A DNA stretch of 35,378 nt, taken from Lachnospiraceae bacterium. GTDB lineage: Bacteria > Bacillota > Clostridia > Lachnospirales > Lachnospiraceae. Under the pieces are notes generated by a model. The model was not told the origin of the DNA, ran no database searches, and saw only the letters and a list, made by a program, of their open reading frames with translations. Both the position numbers and the translations under genes were made by a program. The stretch spans positions 1-35,378 of the forward strand of contig WRAQ01000034.1 in assembly GCA_009780115.1 (NCBI GenBank), written 5' to 3'. This document shows, one piece after another, positions 14,518 to 22,754 of the stretch (its first letter is position 1; each line of letters opens with the position of its first letter).

Positions 14518-16377
14518 ATGAAAACTAAATTACCCGAAAGATTTATTAACAAGAATAAGGCCGAAAATAAAGAAACGAAGGTTAAAGTAAAACGCAAGCG
14601 AAAAATCAAACCTAAATGGATTGTCAGCGGTGTAATAACCGCCGCAATTGTTCTCTTTTTTATCCTCCGCCCCAGTGACCGCCTGCCGGATAATCTGGTA
14701 TCGCGGATGGACTTAACCGAACTTTTGATTACGGATATCGAATATACTATCAATGCGACCGGCACAGTGGAAAGTAATAATTCGCATAAAGTTTATTCCG
14801 GACAAAACTATCGGATTGATAATGTTTTGGTTGAAGTTGGTGATGTTGTAACGATTGGGCAACCGCTTTTATCTCTTGATACTGCCAGTTTGGAAGACCA
14901 GATTGAATCAAAAGAAATCAGTATGGCGAATGCAGAAAGAAACGCCGCCCAACAAATCAAAACCGCCAACGATACATATCAGGCGGCACGTCATTCCATC
15001 GAAAGCGGGACAAATTCCAGTTTGATAAATGCTAATTCAAGTGTCCGGACAGCTTACGAAAATTGGCAAAGGGCTATTAAGACTTATAATGATTTTCTTG
15101 CATCAAGAGAAAATGGGACAAATTCAAGCTTAGTAACACAAGACAGCCAGGTAAACAGTACTAAACTTGCCCGCGACCAGGCCCAGTCAACTCTTGATAC
15201 GGCAAGGAATGAGCGAAGTTCGGCGACCAATACCCGCAATCAGGCCCAGGCGCTTTATGAAGCGGCAGTAGCTGACCAGAGTATAAAACAGGCAGCTTAT
15301 GATGCCGACCCTACTGATACAGATTTAGCAGATGCGCTAAATATAGCAAAAGACGTTACGAAAGCTGCTCAAGAAGCTTTAAATTCAGCAGTAGCAAACC
15401 TTGCGGCGAAAAGCACGGCCTTAACCAGTGCGGAAAGAGCTTTAGAGCAAGCGCAAGGTTCATATGACACTGCTGTCAGGTCGCGAAGTGCGGCTTATAC
15501 CACCGCCGATACTACTCTTCAGGATTATGCGAAAAACATTGAAACAACCCGTGCGGCTTACGATACGGCTCTACAATCACAAACTGCCGCTGAAGAAGCC
15601 GCTCAAAATTCTTTACAGCAAAACCTGAATAGTTTGACCACTGCCCGCTTAAATGCCAATACCGATTTATCGGACCTTGAGTATGAAAGGATGCTGCGAA
15701 ACTTAGCTGATGCTGAAGTGACAGCCGGCGAAGCGGGGACGGTGACTGCTGTTTTTGCGGCGATAGGTAATGTCGCAAGCGGTGTCTTATTCGTGATTGA
15801 AGATGTAAATGATTTAATCATCGAAACGACGATTTCCGAGTATGATGTTGCTACTGTTAAAGTAGGTATGCCGGTAGCGATTAAATCAACAAAGGATAAA
15901 GTATATGACGGTACTGTCATTTCCATTGCCCCGACCTCAAACAAAAATATGCAGGGTGATACTGATCGAATGGGCGATGCTGTTTTTGCAACCAGGATCA
16001 AGGTGACTGATACCGATACTGAACTTCGGATTGGTATGAGTGTCCGCCTTAGCTTTATCGTCGAACGCCAGGAAAGTATCCTTGCCGTACCCTACGATGC
16101 TGTTTATACAAATGGCGATGGCAAAGAATGTATTATGGTGCTTCAATTCCTCGGAAATTCTTACGGTGATATGGCTTATGAAATCGTCGAAATACCGGTA
16201 ACAACCGGCCTTGAAAATGACATAAGTATCGTAATAAGCGGTGCGGGAATCAAAGAGGGCCTTACGATTATTAATACACCGTCAAACTATCGTGAATTGA
16301 TTGGCAGGACAGTTAACTTAACTGACCAGATAATTTCCAGCGGGAACAATATGAGCGGAATAATGTTCGGGTTTTAG
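14518..16377 (+). CDS. Membrane fusion/adaptor protein (HlyD/MacA/YknX-like)
   Basis: The 619-residue protein begins with a Lys/Arg-rich cytoplasmic start and one membrane segment (about 37-55). The first half of a biotinyl-lipoyl-like domain follows (YRIDNVLVEVGDVVTIGQPLLSLD, about 98-122). Then comes an unusually long Ala/Gln/Asn/Thr-rich coiled coil (about 130-400), the second lipoyl half (AGEAGTVTAVFAAIGNVASG) and beta-barrel domains (ISEYDVATVKVGMPVAI). It should sit outside the membrane and link to the ABC pair encoded next. In Gram-positives the equivalent (YknX with YknYZ) protects against toxic peptides. The coiled coil, about 270 residues, is longer than in typical MacA/YknX and suits spanning a thick wall or docking to another protein. 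Its start at 14518 follows AGGAAACATA. Confidence 0.9.
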   Translation: MKTKLPERFINKNKAENKETKVKVKRKRKIKPKWIVSGVITAAIVLFFILRPSDRLPDNLVSRMDLTELLITDIEYTINATGTVESNNSHKVYSGQNYRIDNVLVEVGDVVTIGQPLLSLDTASLEDQIESKEISMANAERNAAQQIKTANDTYQAARHSIESGTNSSLINANSSVRTAYENWQRAIKTYNDFLASRENGTNSSLVTQDSQVNSTKLARDQAQSTLDTARNERSSATNTRNQAQALYEAAVADQSIKQAAYDADPTDTDLADALNIAKDVTKAAQEALNSAVANLAAKSTALTSAERALEQAQGSYDTAVRSRSAAYTTADTTLQDYAKNIETTRAAYDTALQSQTAAEEAAQNSLQQNLNSLTTARLNANTDLSDLEYERMLRNLADAEVTAGEAGTVTAVFAAIGNVASGVLFVIEDVNDLIIETTISEYDVATVKVGMPVAIKSTKDKVYDGTVISIAPTSNKNMQGDTDRMGDAVFATRIKVTDTDTELRIGMSVRLSFIVERQESILAVPYDAVYTNGDGKECIMVLQFLGNSYGDMAYEIVEIPVTTGLENDISIVISGAGIKEGLTIINTPSNYRELIGRTVNLTDQIISSGNNMSGIMFGF

Positions 16378-16395
16378 ATTAGGAAGGCAAAATAA

Positions 16396-17073
16396 ATGAA
16401 TGATATTATCATAAATATGGCGGGAATCATCAAACGTTTTTATATCGGTGAGCCAAATGAACTGGAAATCCTGCACGGTATTGACCTTACCGTAAAAAGA
16501 GGTGAATTTATCTCAATTGTTGGTGCTTCCGGTTCCGGCAAATCAACGCTGATGAATATTATCGGGGCCCTTGACCGGGCGACAGAAGGCAGTTATACCC
16601 TTGAAGATACGATTATCGAAGATGCACGTGATGCTGAGCTTTCGGCGATCAGGAACCAGAAAATCGGCTTTGTTTTCCAAAACTTCAATCTTGTCCCGCG
16701 GACGAATGCGGTCAAAAACGTCGAGCTTCCAATGATGTACGGCGGAATGAGCCAGCGTGACCGTAACCACCGCGCCCGCGAACTGATGGAGATGGTCGAG
16801 ATGGGGGACCGGCTTTATCATCAGCCGAATGAATTATCCGGCGGCCAAAAGCAGCGGGTGGCCATTGCCCGGGCAATGGCGAATGACCCGGCGATTATTC
16901 TGGCCGATGAGCCGACCGGGGCGCTTGACAGCAAAACCGGACGCCTGGTAATGGACTTATTCCATACCCTCAACAAAGAACAAGGAAAAACAATCGTCTT
17001 AATTACCCATAGCAAAGAACTTGCTTCCGAAACCGGCCGGGTCCTGACTATGAGTGATGGATTGTTTGTATAA
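16396..17073 (+). CDS. ABC transporter ATP-binding protein (MacB/LolD/YknY type)
   Basis: The 225-residue protein is a complete nucleotide-binding domain: Walker A GASGSGKS (about residues 42-49), Q-loop VFQNFNLVP, signature LSGGQKQRVAIARAM, Walker B ILADEPTGALDS, and H-loop LITHS. The sequence type is that of the MacB/LolD/FtsE-like group, which powers mechanotransmission rather than substrate passage. The start follows AGGAAGGCAAAATA. It lies 18 bases after the adaptor gene and 11 bases before the permease gene, so the three form one operon and one complex. Confidence 0.95.
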   Translation: MNDIIINMAGIIKRFYIGEPNELEILHGIDLTVKRGEFISIVGASGSGKSTLMNIIGALDRATEGSYTLEDTIIEDARDAELSAIRNQKIGFVFQNFNLVPRTNAVKNVELPMMYGGMSQRDRNHRARELMEMVEMGDRLYHQPNELSGGQKQRVAIARAMANDPAIILADEPTGALDSKTGRLVMDLFHTLNKEQGKTIVLITHSKELASETGRVLTMSDGLFV

Positions 17074-17084
17074 GGAATAATATC

Positions 17085-18347
17085 ATGAATATCACAGAAA
17101 ACATCCGTATGGCCTGGGAAGGCCTAAAAGCAAACAAAATGCGCGCGCTCCTGACAATGCTGGGGATTATTATCGGGATCGCTTCAGTTATAGGCATTTT
17201 GACAATTGGCAGTGGCTTGAGTTCCTCGGTGACGGGGGCGATGGGTTCGCTTGGTGTCAACAACATCAATGTCGGTTTGCAAAGAAAGAACAGTGAAATG
17301 CACGGCGGCCGCCGCCTTGGCAATATCACGGAAGATGATTTAATCACAAATGAGATGATTGAAGCATTATATATCCGCTATGATGATGCAATCGCCGGAA
17401 TCAGCATCTCCCAAAATGTTGGCGGCGGCCAGGCAAAAGACGGCCACCGTTATGCCAATATCAATCTGACCGGAATAAATACCGAATACCTCTTTGTTGA
17501 AGGGACGAATATGCTGAAAGGCCGCAATTTTCAAGACCGTGACATTGACCGGAACCGCAATGTCGCGATCGTTTCCGACCGACTGGTCAACAATATGTTC
17601 GGCGGTGATACCAACAAAGCCTTAGGCGAGGAAATAGTGGTATATATTGGCCGGGAAATTTATGACTTTATTATCATCGGTGTTTATGAGTTCGAGATGT
17701 CTATTTACAATATGTCAAGTGCTTCGGAACGGGATTTAACTACGTCTTTGTTTATCCCTATGACAACAGCGAAAAAACTGGCCGGTGCTTTTGACGGCCA
17801 TACAAGCTTTACAGTTTCAGCCGAAAGTGCGGTTGACAGCATTGCTTTTGCCCATCAAATCGAGAGTTTTCTGAACCGTTATTATACTAACAATGAAAAT
17901 TTTGAAGTCCAGACAATGAGCATGGAAAGTATGCTCGATTCACTTAATACCATGCTTAATACCGTTAGTATCGGCCTTTCGGTCATCGCCGGAATTTCGT
18001 TGCTTGTCGGCGGGATCGGGGTAATGAATATTATGCTGGTTTCCGTTACCGAGCGAACCAGGGAAATCGGCACTCGCAAAGCCCTTGGGGCGACCAACGG
18101 CAATATCCGGATGCAGTTCGTTGTAGAAAGTATGATTGTCTGTTTAATCGGCGGTTTTATCGGGATGGTGCTTGGCGGTATTTTGGGATATGCGGGGACA
18201 TCTTTGATTGATACCGGTACCTTTCCTACGCTGGAAAGTATCATCATCGCCGTCGGTTTTTCTTTAGGTATCGGTCTGTTTTTCGGCTATTACCCGGCAA
18301 ATAAAGCAGCGAAATTGGACCCGATTGAGGCGCTGCGGTATGAGTAA
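17085..18347 (+). CDS. ABC transporter permease, FtsX/MacB type
   Basis: The 420-residue protein has the MacB topology. A first membrane helix (about 18-42, LTMLGIIIGIASVIGILTIGSGL) is followed by a large extracellular MacB periplasmic-core-like domain (about 45-275). Three C-terminal helices come last, including LLVGGIGVMNIMLVSVTERTREIGTRKALGA, the FtsX signature, and VCLIGGFIGMVLGGILG. It partners with the ATPase and adaptor immediately upstream, forming a YknXYZ/MacAB-like efflux or cell-envelope stress complex. No outer-membrane partner is expected in a Gram-positive. It is the last gene of the operon; no clear terminator follows. Confidence 0.95.
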   Translation: MNITENIRMAWEGLKANKMRALLTMLGIIIGIASVIGILTIGSGLSSSVTGAMGSLGVNNINVGLQRKNSEMHGGRRLGNITEDDLITNEMIEALYIRYDDAIAGISISQNVGGGQAKDGHRYANINLTGINTEYLFVEGTNMLKGRNFQDRDIDRNRNVAIVSDRLVNNMFGGDTNKALGEEIVVYIGREIYDFIIIGVYEFEMSIYNMSSASERDLTTSLFIPMTTAKKLAGAFDGHTSFTVSAESAVDSIAFAHQIESFLNRYYTNNENFEVQTMSMESMLDSLNTMLNTVSIGLSVIAGISLLVGGIGVMNIMLVSVTERTREIGTRKALGATNGNIRMQFVVESMIVCLIGGFIGMVLGGILGYAGTSLIDTGTFPTLESIIIAVGFSLGIGLFFGYYPANKAAKLDPIEALRYE

Positions 18348-18515
18348 GTATCTTTATGTCTTTCCTATAAAAAGAAAAATGAGTTAATATAAGGAGGTAT
18401 TGTTCATTCAAAGCATTAGCCGTACAAACAGTATAATATAACTATAAAAATAGCTCTAAAATCTTACTGGTAAGAAGTGGGGAACAAAATAACTTGGGCA
18501 AAAGAAAAATAAGTG
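18348..18515. other. Intergenic stretch before the loaP promoter
   Basis: I see no gene here. A strong AAGGAGG (about 18391-18397) is not followed by a usable start codon at normal spacing, and a TATAAT at about 18431 lacks a good -35 box. It may be a relic of a lost gene. It marks the junction between core genes and the polyketide-type locus. Confidence 0.4.
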
Positions 18516-18544
18516 TTGTATTATGTTTGTTTATGCTGTATAAT
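18516..18544 (+). promoter_or_regulatory. Sigma-A-type promoter of the loaP-acc operon
   Basis: TTGTAT (18516-18521), a 17-base spacer and a perfect TATAAT (18539-18544). Expected start is near 18551, giving a leader of about 190 bases ahead of loaP. It is the only convincing promoter seen for the next 17 kb of same-strand genes. Confidence 0.75.
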
Positions 18545-18620
18545 GCGGTTTATAGCGAAAAATAGTAAAAAAATGTTTCTATACAATTTCTATGGTAAAT
18601 CAAAGTAATTACATGGATCA

Positions 18621-18712
18621 GTAGTCGGCGGGTCGCTCTGATAAACAGTAATGAACATAAGCTTTGTTCTGTAGCGTGCCGGTAGTATAGGCAGGTCAAA
18701 GGGCGAAGCTTA
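18621..18712 (+). promoter_or_regulatory. Structured leader RNA upstream of loaP, with possible pseudoknot
   Basis: CGGC (18626-18629) and CGC (18634-18636) can pair with GCG (18674-18676) and GCCG (18678-18681). Inside, GAACA (18653-18657) pairs with TGTTC (18665-18669), leaving the loop TAAGCTT (18658-18664). That whole loop is complementary to AAGCTTA at 18706-18712, 13 bases before the AAGGTG ribosome binding site. The arrangement allows a pseudoknot or an alternative fold. LoaP proteins are known to act through leader hairpins, so this may be an autoregulatory site; that is inference. Confidence 0.5.
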
Positions 18713-18739
18713 GTCTTTGTCTAAAAAGGTGTAATAATT

Positions 18740-19270
18740 ATGATTAATTGGTATGTATTTATGGCTAAAACAGGTCAAGAATATAAAGCCAAAGAAGAAA
18801 TCAGCAATTTCTGGGGAATGGAAGCTGTGTTACCCTTTGTCCCAATGAAAGAATCATATTTCAGGAAAGAAAAACAATTAAAAAAAGAGATAGAAATTAT
18901 GTTTCCCGGTTATGTATTTGTGCAAACTGAAATACCGGAAAATGAATTTTTAGCTTGTGCCCCCGATTACATAAAAAAATCCCGGGTGGCTCTTAAATTA
19001 CTAAGTTATGCTGATTCAGATAAAATAGCAATAAAAGAAAATGAGCGTGCTTTCCTTAAAACTCTATTAAATGAAAATAATTGCATGGAATTTCTTGAAG
19101 GTATTATTGAAGGAAGCAGAATAATTATTACCAGCGGTGTTTTTATGGGATTAGAAAGTGTCATTAAGAAGATTAACCGTCATAAAATGCAAGCAAAAGT
19201 TGAGATAGAATTATTAGGCAGTATTAGAACAATGACAGTCGGATTAGAAATTGTAAAAAAGATGAAATAA
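18740..19270 (+). CDS. loaP: LoaP-type NusG paralogue (processive antitermination factor)
   Basis: The 176-residue protein is a specialised NusG. An NGN domain (about 1-105) begins INWYVFMAKTGQEYKAKE and contains EIMFPGYVFVQTE, matching the RfaH/LoaP 'lFPGYvFv' element. A C-terminal KOW-like domain (about 120-176) has EGSRIIITSGVFMGLESVIKKINRHKMQAKVE. LoaP proteins travel with RNA polymerase and let it read through terminators in long operons; in Bacillus they serve the difficidin and macrolactin polyketide clusters. Here it is the first gene of a same-strand run reaching the end of the window that includes trans-AT polyketide parts, so it probably controls this operon. It is not housekeeping NusG, which lies in the secE-nusG-rplK context. 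The start follows AAGGTG. Confidence 0.88.
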   Translation: MINWYVFMAKTGQEYKAKEEISNFWGMEAVLPFVPMKESYFRKEKQLKKEIEIMFPGYVFVQTEIPENEFLACAPDYIKKSRVALKLLSYADSDKIAIKENERAFLKTLLNENNCMEFLEGIIEGSRIIITSGVFMGLESVIKKINRHKMQAKVEIELLGSIRTMTVGLEIVKKMK

Positions 19271-19297
19271 ATGCTACATAAAAAAGAGGTTGGGATA

Positions 19298-19723
19298 ATG
19301 AATCTTAATTTAATCAAGCAACTAATAGAAATGTTGCAGAGTTCACAATTAACAGTATTAGAGGTGCAGGAGGAGTCTTTCCGTATCCGTATGGAGCAGC
19401 GCACGGGCCTGCAATCGGATATTTCCGTAATTGCCCCCTTACAGCAGGAACCACCTAAACCACAAGTAGTATCTCAAACTGCCGATGAATCCGGCTGTGA
19501 AGTAAAGTCACCCATGGTTGGCATATTTCATATGCCAAAAGAAAAGATAAAAATCGGGGACATACTTAAGAAAGGACAAACGGCGTGTATTATTGAAGCA
19601 ATGAAACTGATGAATAACATTGATATGGCCGAAGATGGGGAAATCATTGAAATTGCTGTCAAAGAAGGCGATATGGTAGAGTTTAACCAGTTATTATTCC
19701 GCTACAATAAAACCGGTGAATAA
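19298..19723 (+). CDS. accB: Biotin carboxyl carrier protein of acetyl-CoA carboxylase
   Basis: The 141-residue protein has an N-terminal helical region (about 1-35), a Pro/Gln-rich linker (about 45-65) and a biotinyl domain (about 68-141) with the biotinylation site EAMKLMN (K103). Biotin on K103 is carboxylated by AccC and passes CO2 to AccD-AccA to make malonyl-CoA. I place the start at 19298 behind AGAGG; an ATG at 19271, directly after the loaP stop, is in frame but has a poorer ribosome binding site. It heads a complete accBCDA set with no fatty acid synthase genes around it, so it may be a copy dedicated to polyketide supply. Confidence 0.95.
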   Translation: MNLNLIKQLIEMLQSSQLTVLEVQEESFRIRMEQRTGLQSDISVIAPLQQEPPKPQVVSQTADESGCEVKSPMVGIFHMPKEKIKIGDILKKGQTACIIEAMKLMNNIDMAEDGEIIEIAVKEGDMVEFNQLLFRYNKTGE

Positions 19724-19726
19724 TCT

Positions 19727-21070
19727 ATGTTTAAAAAGATTCTAATTGCAAATCGCGGTGAAATTGCGGTGCGGATTATTCGGGCATGTTATGAAATGGG
19801 AATCCGTAGCGTAGCTGTTTATTCGGAGGCAGACGGCGAAGCTTTACATGTGCAAATGGCTGATGAAGCGGTATGTATAGGTGGAAGTGCCCCCAAGGAT
19901 AGTTACTTGAATATTCAAAATATTTTGAGTGCGGCAGTTCTTACCGGGTCAGAAGCAATCCATCCGGGATACGGGTTCCTTTCCGAAAATGCAAAGTTTG
20001 CCGAAATCTGTGAAAAATGCAATATTTGCTTTATCGGGGCACCATATAAAGTAATCGCGCAAATGGGTAACAAAATGCAGGCGCGCTGTTTGATGATGAA
20101 TAGCGGGATACCTGTAATTCCGGGCAGCGATGGCATTTTGACTAATGTTGATGAAGCTAAAACCATTGCTGAAAAAATAGGTTTTCCCCTGCTCATTAAA
20201 GCCTCAGCCGGCGGCGGCGGGCGCGGTATTCGCCGTGTGGACACCCCGGACGAGTTGGCGGATTCGTTTTATGGGGCAAAATCTGAAGCATTAGCTTGTT
20301 TTGGTGATGATTCAGTATATATTGAGAAACTTATGAAAAAAGTACGGCATATCGAGATTCAGATTTTGGCTGACAAATTCGGCAATACCGTACATCTTTT
20401 CGAACGCGATTGCTCCATGCAGCGCCGGCATCAAAAAGTAATTGAAGAAGCCCCAAGTTTGTATATATCTGACGAGTTGCGTAATCAGATGGGGGAAGCG
20501 GCTATTCGCGCTGCTAAAGCGTGCGGTTATATAAATGCAGGTACGGTTGAGTTTTTGGTAGATTCTGACCGCAATTTCTATTTTATTGAAATGAATACCC
20601 GCGTACAAGTTGAACATCCGGTAACGGAAGCAATTACCGGGATAGATATTATTGATGAGCAAATCCGCATCGCTTCCGGATTACCTTTAAGTTTCGCTCA
20701 AGATGATGTCAGGATAGATGGCCATGCGATTGAATGCCGTATCAATGCCGAGAACCCCCGGCAGGATTTTATGCCATCTTGCGGAAAAGTCAATATCCGG
20801 CACTTACCCGGAGGTATTGGCATTCGTTTTGAATCTTTATTATATGATGGTTGGGAAATTTCGCCCTATTATGATTCAATGGTAGGAAAACTTATTGTTC
20901 ATGCCCCGAACCGTGATGCGGCGGTTAAGCGGATGAAACGTGCGCTTATGGAATTATATATAGAAGGTGTTGATATTAATGATGAATTTTTAATGGAAAT
21001 CATTATGCATCAGGATTTCCAGTCAAATGGATATGATACATCCTGGATTGAAGAAGGGATTATTAAATGA
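19727..21070 (+). CDS. accC: Acetyl-CoA carboxylase, biotin carboxylase subunit
   Basis: The 447-residue protein is a biotin carboxylase: MFKKILIANRGEIAVRIIRA at the N-terminus, an ATP-grasp domain with the glycine-rich loop SAGGGGRGIR, KKVRHIEIQ, FERDCSMQRRHQKV, and the active-site EMNTRVQVEHPVTE. The C-terminal domain contains GHAIECRINAENP. It carboxylates the biotin of AccB using ATP and bicarbonate. The length matches the bacterial family (about 450). It lies three bases after accB and overlaps accD by four (ATGA). Confidence 0.98.
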   Translation: MFKKILIANRGEIAVRIIRACYEMGIRSVAVYSEADGEALHVQMADEAVCIGGSAPKDSYLNIQNILSAAVLTGSEAIHPGYGFLSENAKFAEICEKCNICFIGAPYKVIAQMGNKMQARCLMMNSGIPVIPGSDGILTNVDEAKTIAEKIGFPLLIKASAGGGGRGIRRVDTPDELADSFYGAKSEALACFGDDSVYIEKLMKKVRHIEIQILADKFGNTVHLFERDCSMQRRHQKVIEEAPSLYISDELRNQMGEAAIRAAKACGYINAGTVEFLVDSDRNFYFIEMNTRVQVEHPVTEAITGIDIIDEQIRIASGLPLSFAQDDVRIDGHAIECRINAENPRQDFMPSCGKVNIRHLPGGIGIRFESLLYDGWEISPYYDSMVGKLIVHAPNRDAAVKRMKRALMELYIEGVDINDEFLMEIIMHQDFQSNGYDTSWIEEGIIK

Positions 21071-21924
21071 GTAGTTTATTTCCCAAAAAACAAAAACAAA
21101 AACATAAACGCTCGAATGAGCATTTGCCGATTCCGGAAAGCCTATGGAATAAGTGCAATAAATGCCCTAACATTATTCTTGTTGAAGATTTAAATATCAG
21201 CAAAATGGTGTGCCCAAAATGTAATTATCACTATAAGCTTGCACCATCACAGCGTATTATGTACACATTTGATGCTGGAAGTTTCGTTGAAACGGAAGCT
21301 GAACTTATTGGTTCAAATCCGCTTGATTTTCCTGATTATGAAAAAAAAATTGATGAGGCCCGCGAAAGTACAGAGTCTAATGAAGCTATTATAACTGGTA
21401 TTGCCTCAATAGATAATATGCAGTGCATAACAGTCGTGATGAACGGATATTTTATGATGGGCAGTATGGGTTATGCAGTCGGTGAGAAGTTTACCCGGGC
21501 CTGTGAATTAGCGATTGAAAAACGTTTGCCGCTGATTGCGTTTACCGTGTCCGGCGGCGCGAGGATGCAGGAGGGCGTGGTATCGTTAATGCAAATGGCA
21601 AAGGTCAGCGCTGCAATACGGCATTTGAACGAAACGGGATTATTATATGTGGTTGTTTTGACCAACCCGACAACCGGAGGCGTAACGGCAAGCCTGGCGA
21701 TGCTTGGTGATATAACTTTAGCGGAACCAGGCGCACTGATTGGGTTCGCCGGGCCGCGGATTATAAGTCAGACAATAAAGCAGACATTACCGGATGGTTT
21801 TCAAAGCTCGGAGTTTTTGAAAGAGCATGGTTTTGTAGATGCGATTGTAAACCGGCGCGATATAAGAAAAACATTAGCGGCAATATTATCAATCCATGGA
21901 GCGAACCCCCTGGTTGCTTTATGA
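21067..21924 (+). CDS. accD: Acetyl-CoA carboxylase, carboxyltransferase beta subunit
   Basis: The 285-residue protein has the AccD zinc ribbon (C30, C33, C49, C52) after a basic N-terminus, followed by the crotonase-like carboxyltransferase domain: SMGYAVGEKFTRACE, FTVSGGARMQEGVVSLMQMAK and NPTTGGVTASLAMLGD. With AccA it moves the carboxyl group from biotin to acetyl-CoA. The zinc ribbon can also bind its own mRNA in E. coli; whether that applies here is unknown. It starts in an ATGA overlap with accC and lies 20 bases before accA. Confidence 0.98.
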   Translation: MSSLFPKKQKQKHKRSNEHLPIPESLWNKCNKCPNIILVEDLNISKMVCPKCNYHYKLAPSQRIMYTFDAGSFVETEAELIGSNPLDFPDYEKKIDEARESTESNEAIITGIASIDNMQCITVVMNGYFMMGSMGYAVGEKFTRACELAIEKRLPLIAFTVSGGARMQEGVVSLMQMAKVSAAIRHLNETGLLYVVVLTNPTTGGVTASLAMLGDITLAEPGALIGFAGPRIISQTIKQTLPDGFQSSEFLKEHGFVDAIVNRRDIRKTLAAILSIHGANPLVAL

Positions 21925-21944
21925 CTGGTATTTGAGGAGAGGTT

Positions 21945-22754
21945 ATGGGCGCAAATACAGAATATACAGCATGGAAAAGAGTAGAAACCGCACGTAGTGC
22001 CAAACGTCCCACTTCGATAGTTTACATAAAAAAACTTTTCACTGATTTTATCGAATTTTCCGGAGATGGCCTTTTTGCGGATGATATGGCAATTATCGGT
22101 GGTATCGGAAGATTTAATGGGATACCCGTCACAATAATTGCTGAAGAAAAAGGGGCAAATACGCTTGATGAAAAAAGCAAGCGGAATTTCGGTTCGCCGC
22201 ATCCGGAAGGTTATCGCAAATCATTACGCTTAATGAAACAGGCTGAAAAGTTTAACCGGCCTGTGATTTGCCTCGTTGATACCCAGGGTGCGTACTGCGG
22301 TATAGAAGCAGAAGAGCGCGGACAAGGAAAAGCAATCGCCGGCAATTTATATGAAATGTCCGGGCTCAAAACGCCGATTATATCAATTATAATTGGTGAA
22401 GGCGGCAGCGGCGGTGCCCTTGCTTTGGCGGTCGCTGACCGTATCGCGATGTTAGAAAACGCCATATTTTCAATCGTATCACCGGAAGGTTTTGCGAATA
22501 TACTCTGGAAAGATAGTTCGCGGGTAAAAGAAGCAGCCGATGTTATGAAACTTACGGCGCAAGAACTAAAAAAATTGGCCTTAATTGATGATATTATTGA
22601 TGAAGTTCATCACGACGGTTACATGGATATCGATAAAACGATACAATCTATTGCCGGTTATATTGAACTTAATCTTGATATATTAATGAAAATGGAAACA
22701 ACTGGCTTGGTTAACGCGCGATATGCAAAATTTAGAAAGGTAGGAAGTATATAA
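21945..22754 (+). CDS. accA: Acetyl-CoA carboxylase, carboxyltransferase alpha subunit
   Basis: The 269-residue protein is the AccA partner of AccD: ARSAKRPTSIVYIKKLFTDFIE, GDGLFADDMAIIGGIGRFNG, NFGSPHPEGYRKSLRLMKQAEKF, DTQGAYCGIEAEERGQGKAIA and IGEGGSGGALALAVADR are all typical. It is a little short at the N-terminus compared with E. coli AccA (319) but normal for Bacillota. AGGAGAGGTT precedes the ATG. Its TAA stop at 22752 overlaps the reading frame of the biotin ligase as ATAA, where ATGA would be expected. Confidence 0.97.
   Translation: MGANTEYTAWKRVETARSAKRPTSIVYIKKLFTDFIEFSGDGLFADDMAIIGGIGRFNGIPVTIIAEEKGANTLDEKSKRNFGSPHPEGYRKSLRLMKQAEKFNRPVICLVDTQGAYCGIEAEERGQGKAIAGNLYEMSGLKTPIISIIIGEGGSGGALALAVADRIAMLENAIFSIVSPEGFANILWKDSSRVKEAADVMKLTAQELKKLALIDDIIDEVHHDGYMDIDKTIQSIAGYIELNLDILMKMETTGLVNARYAKFRKVGSI

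Noticed and set aside
18391-18440. AAGGAGG followed by a possible TTG-started 13-codon leader peptide
   Set aside because: Spacing to the TTG is only about two bases, and the stretch lies upstream of the better promoter at 18516, so it would not be in the loaP message.
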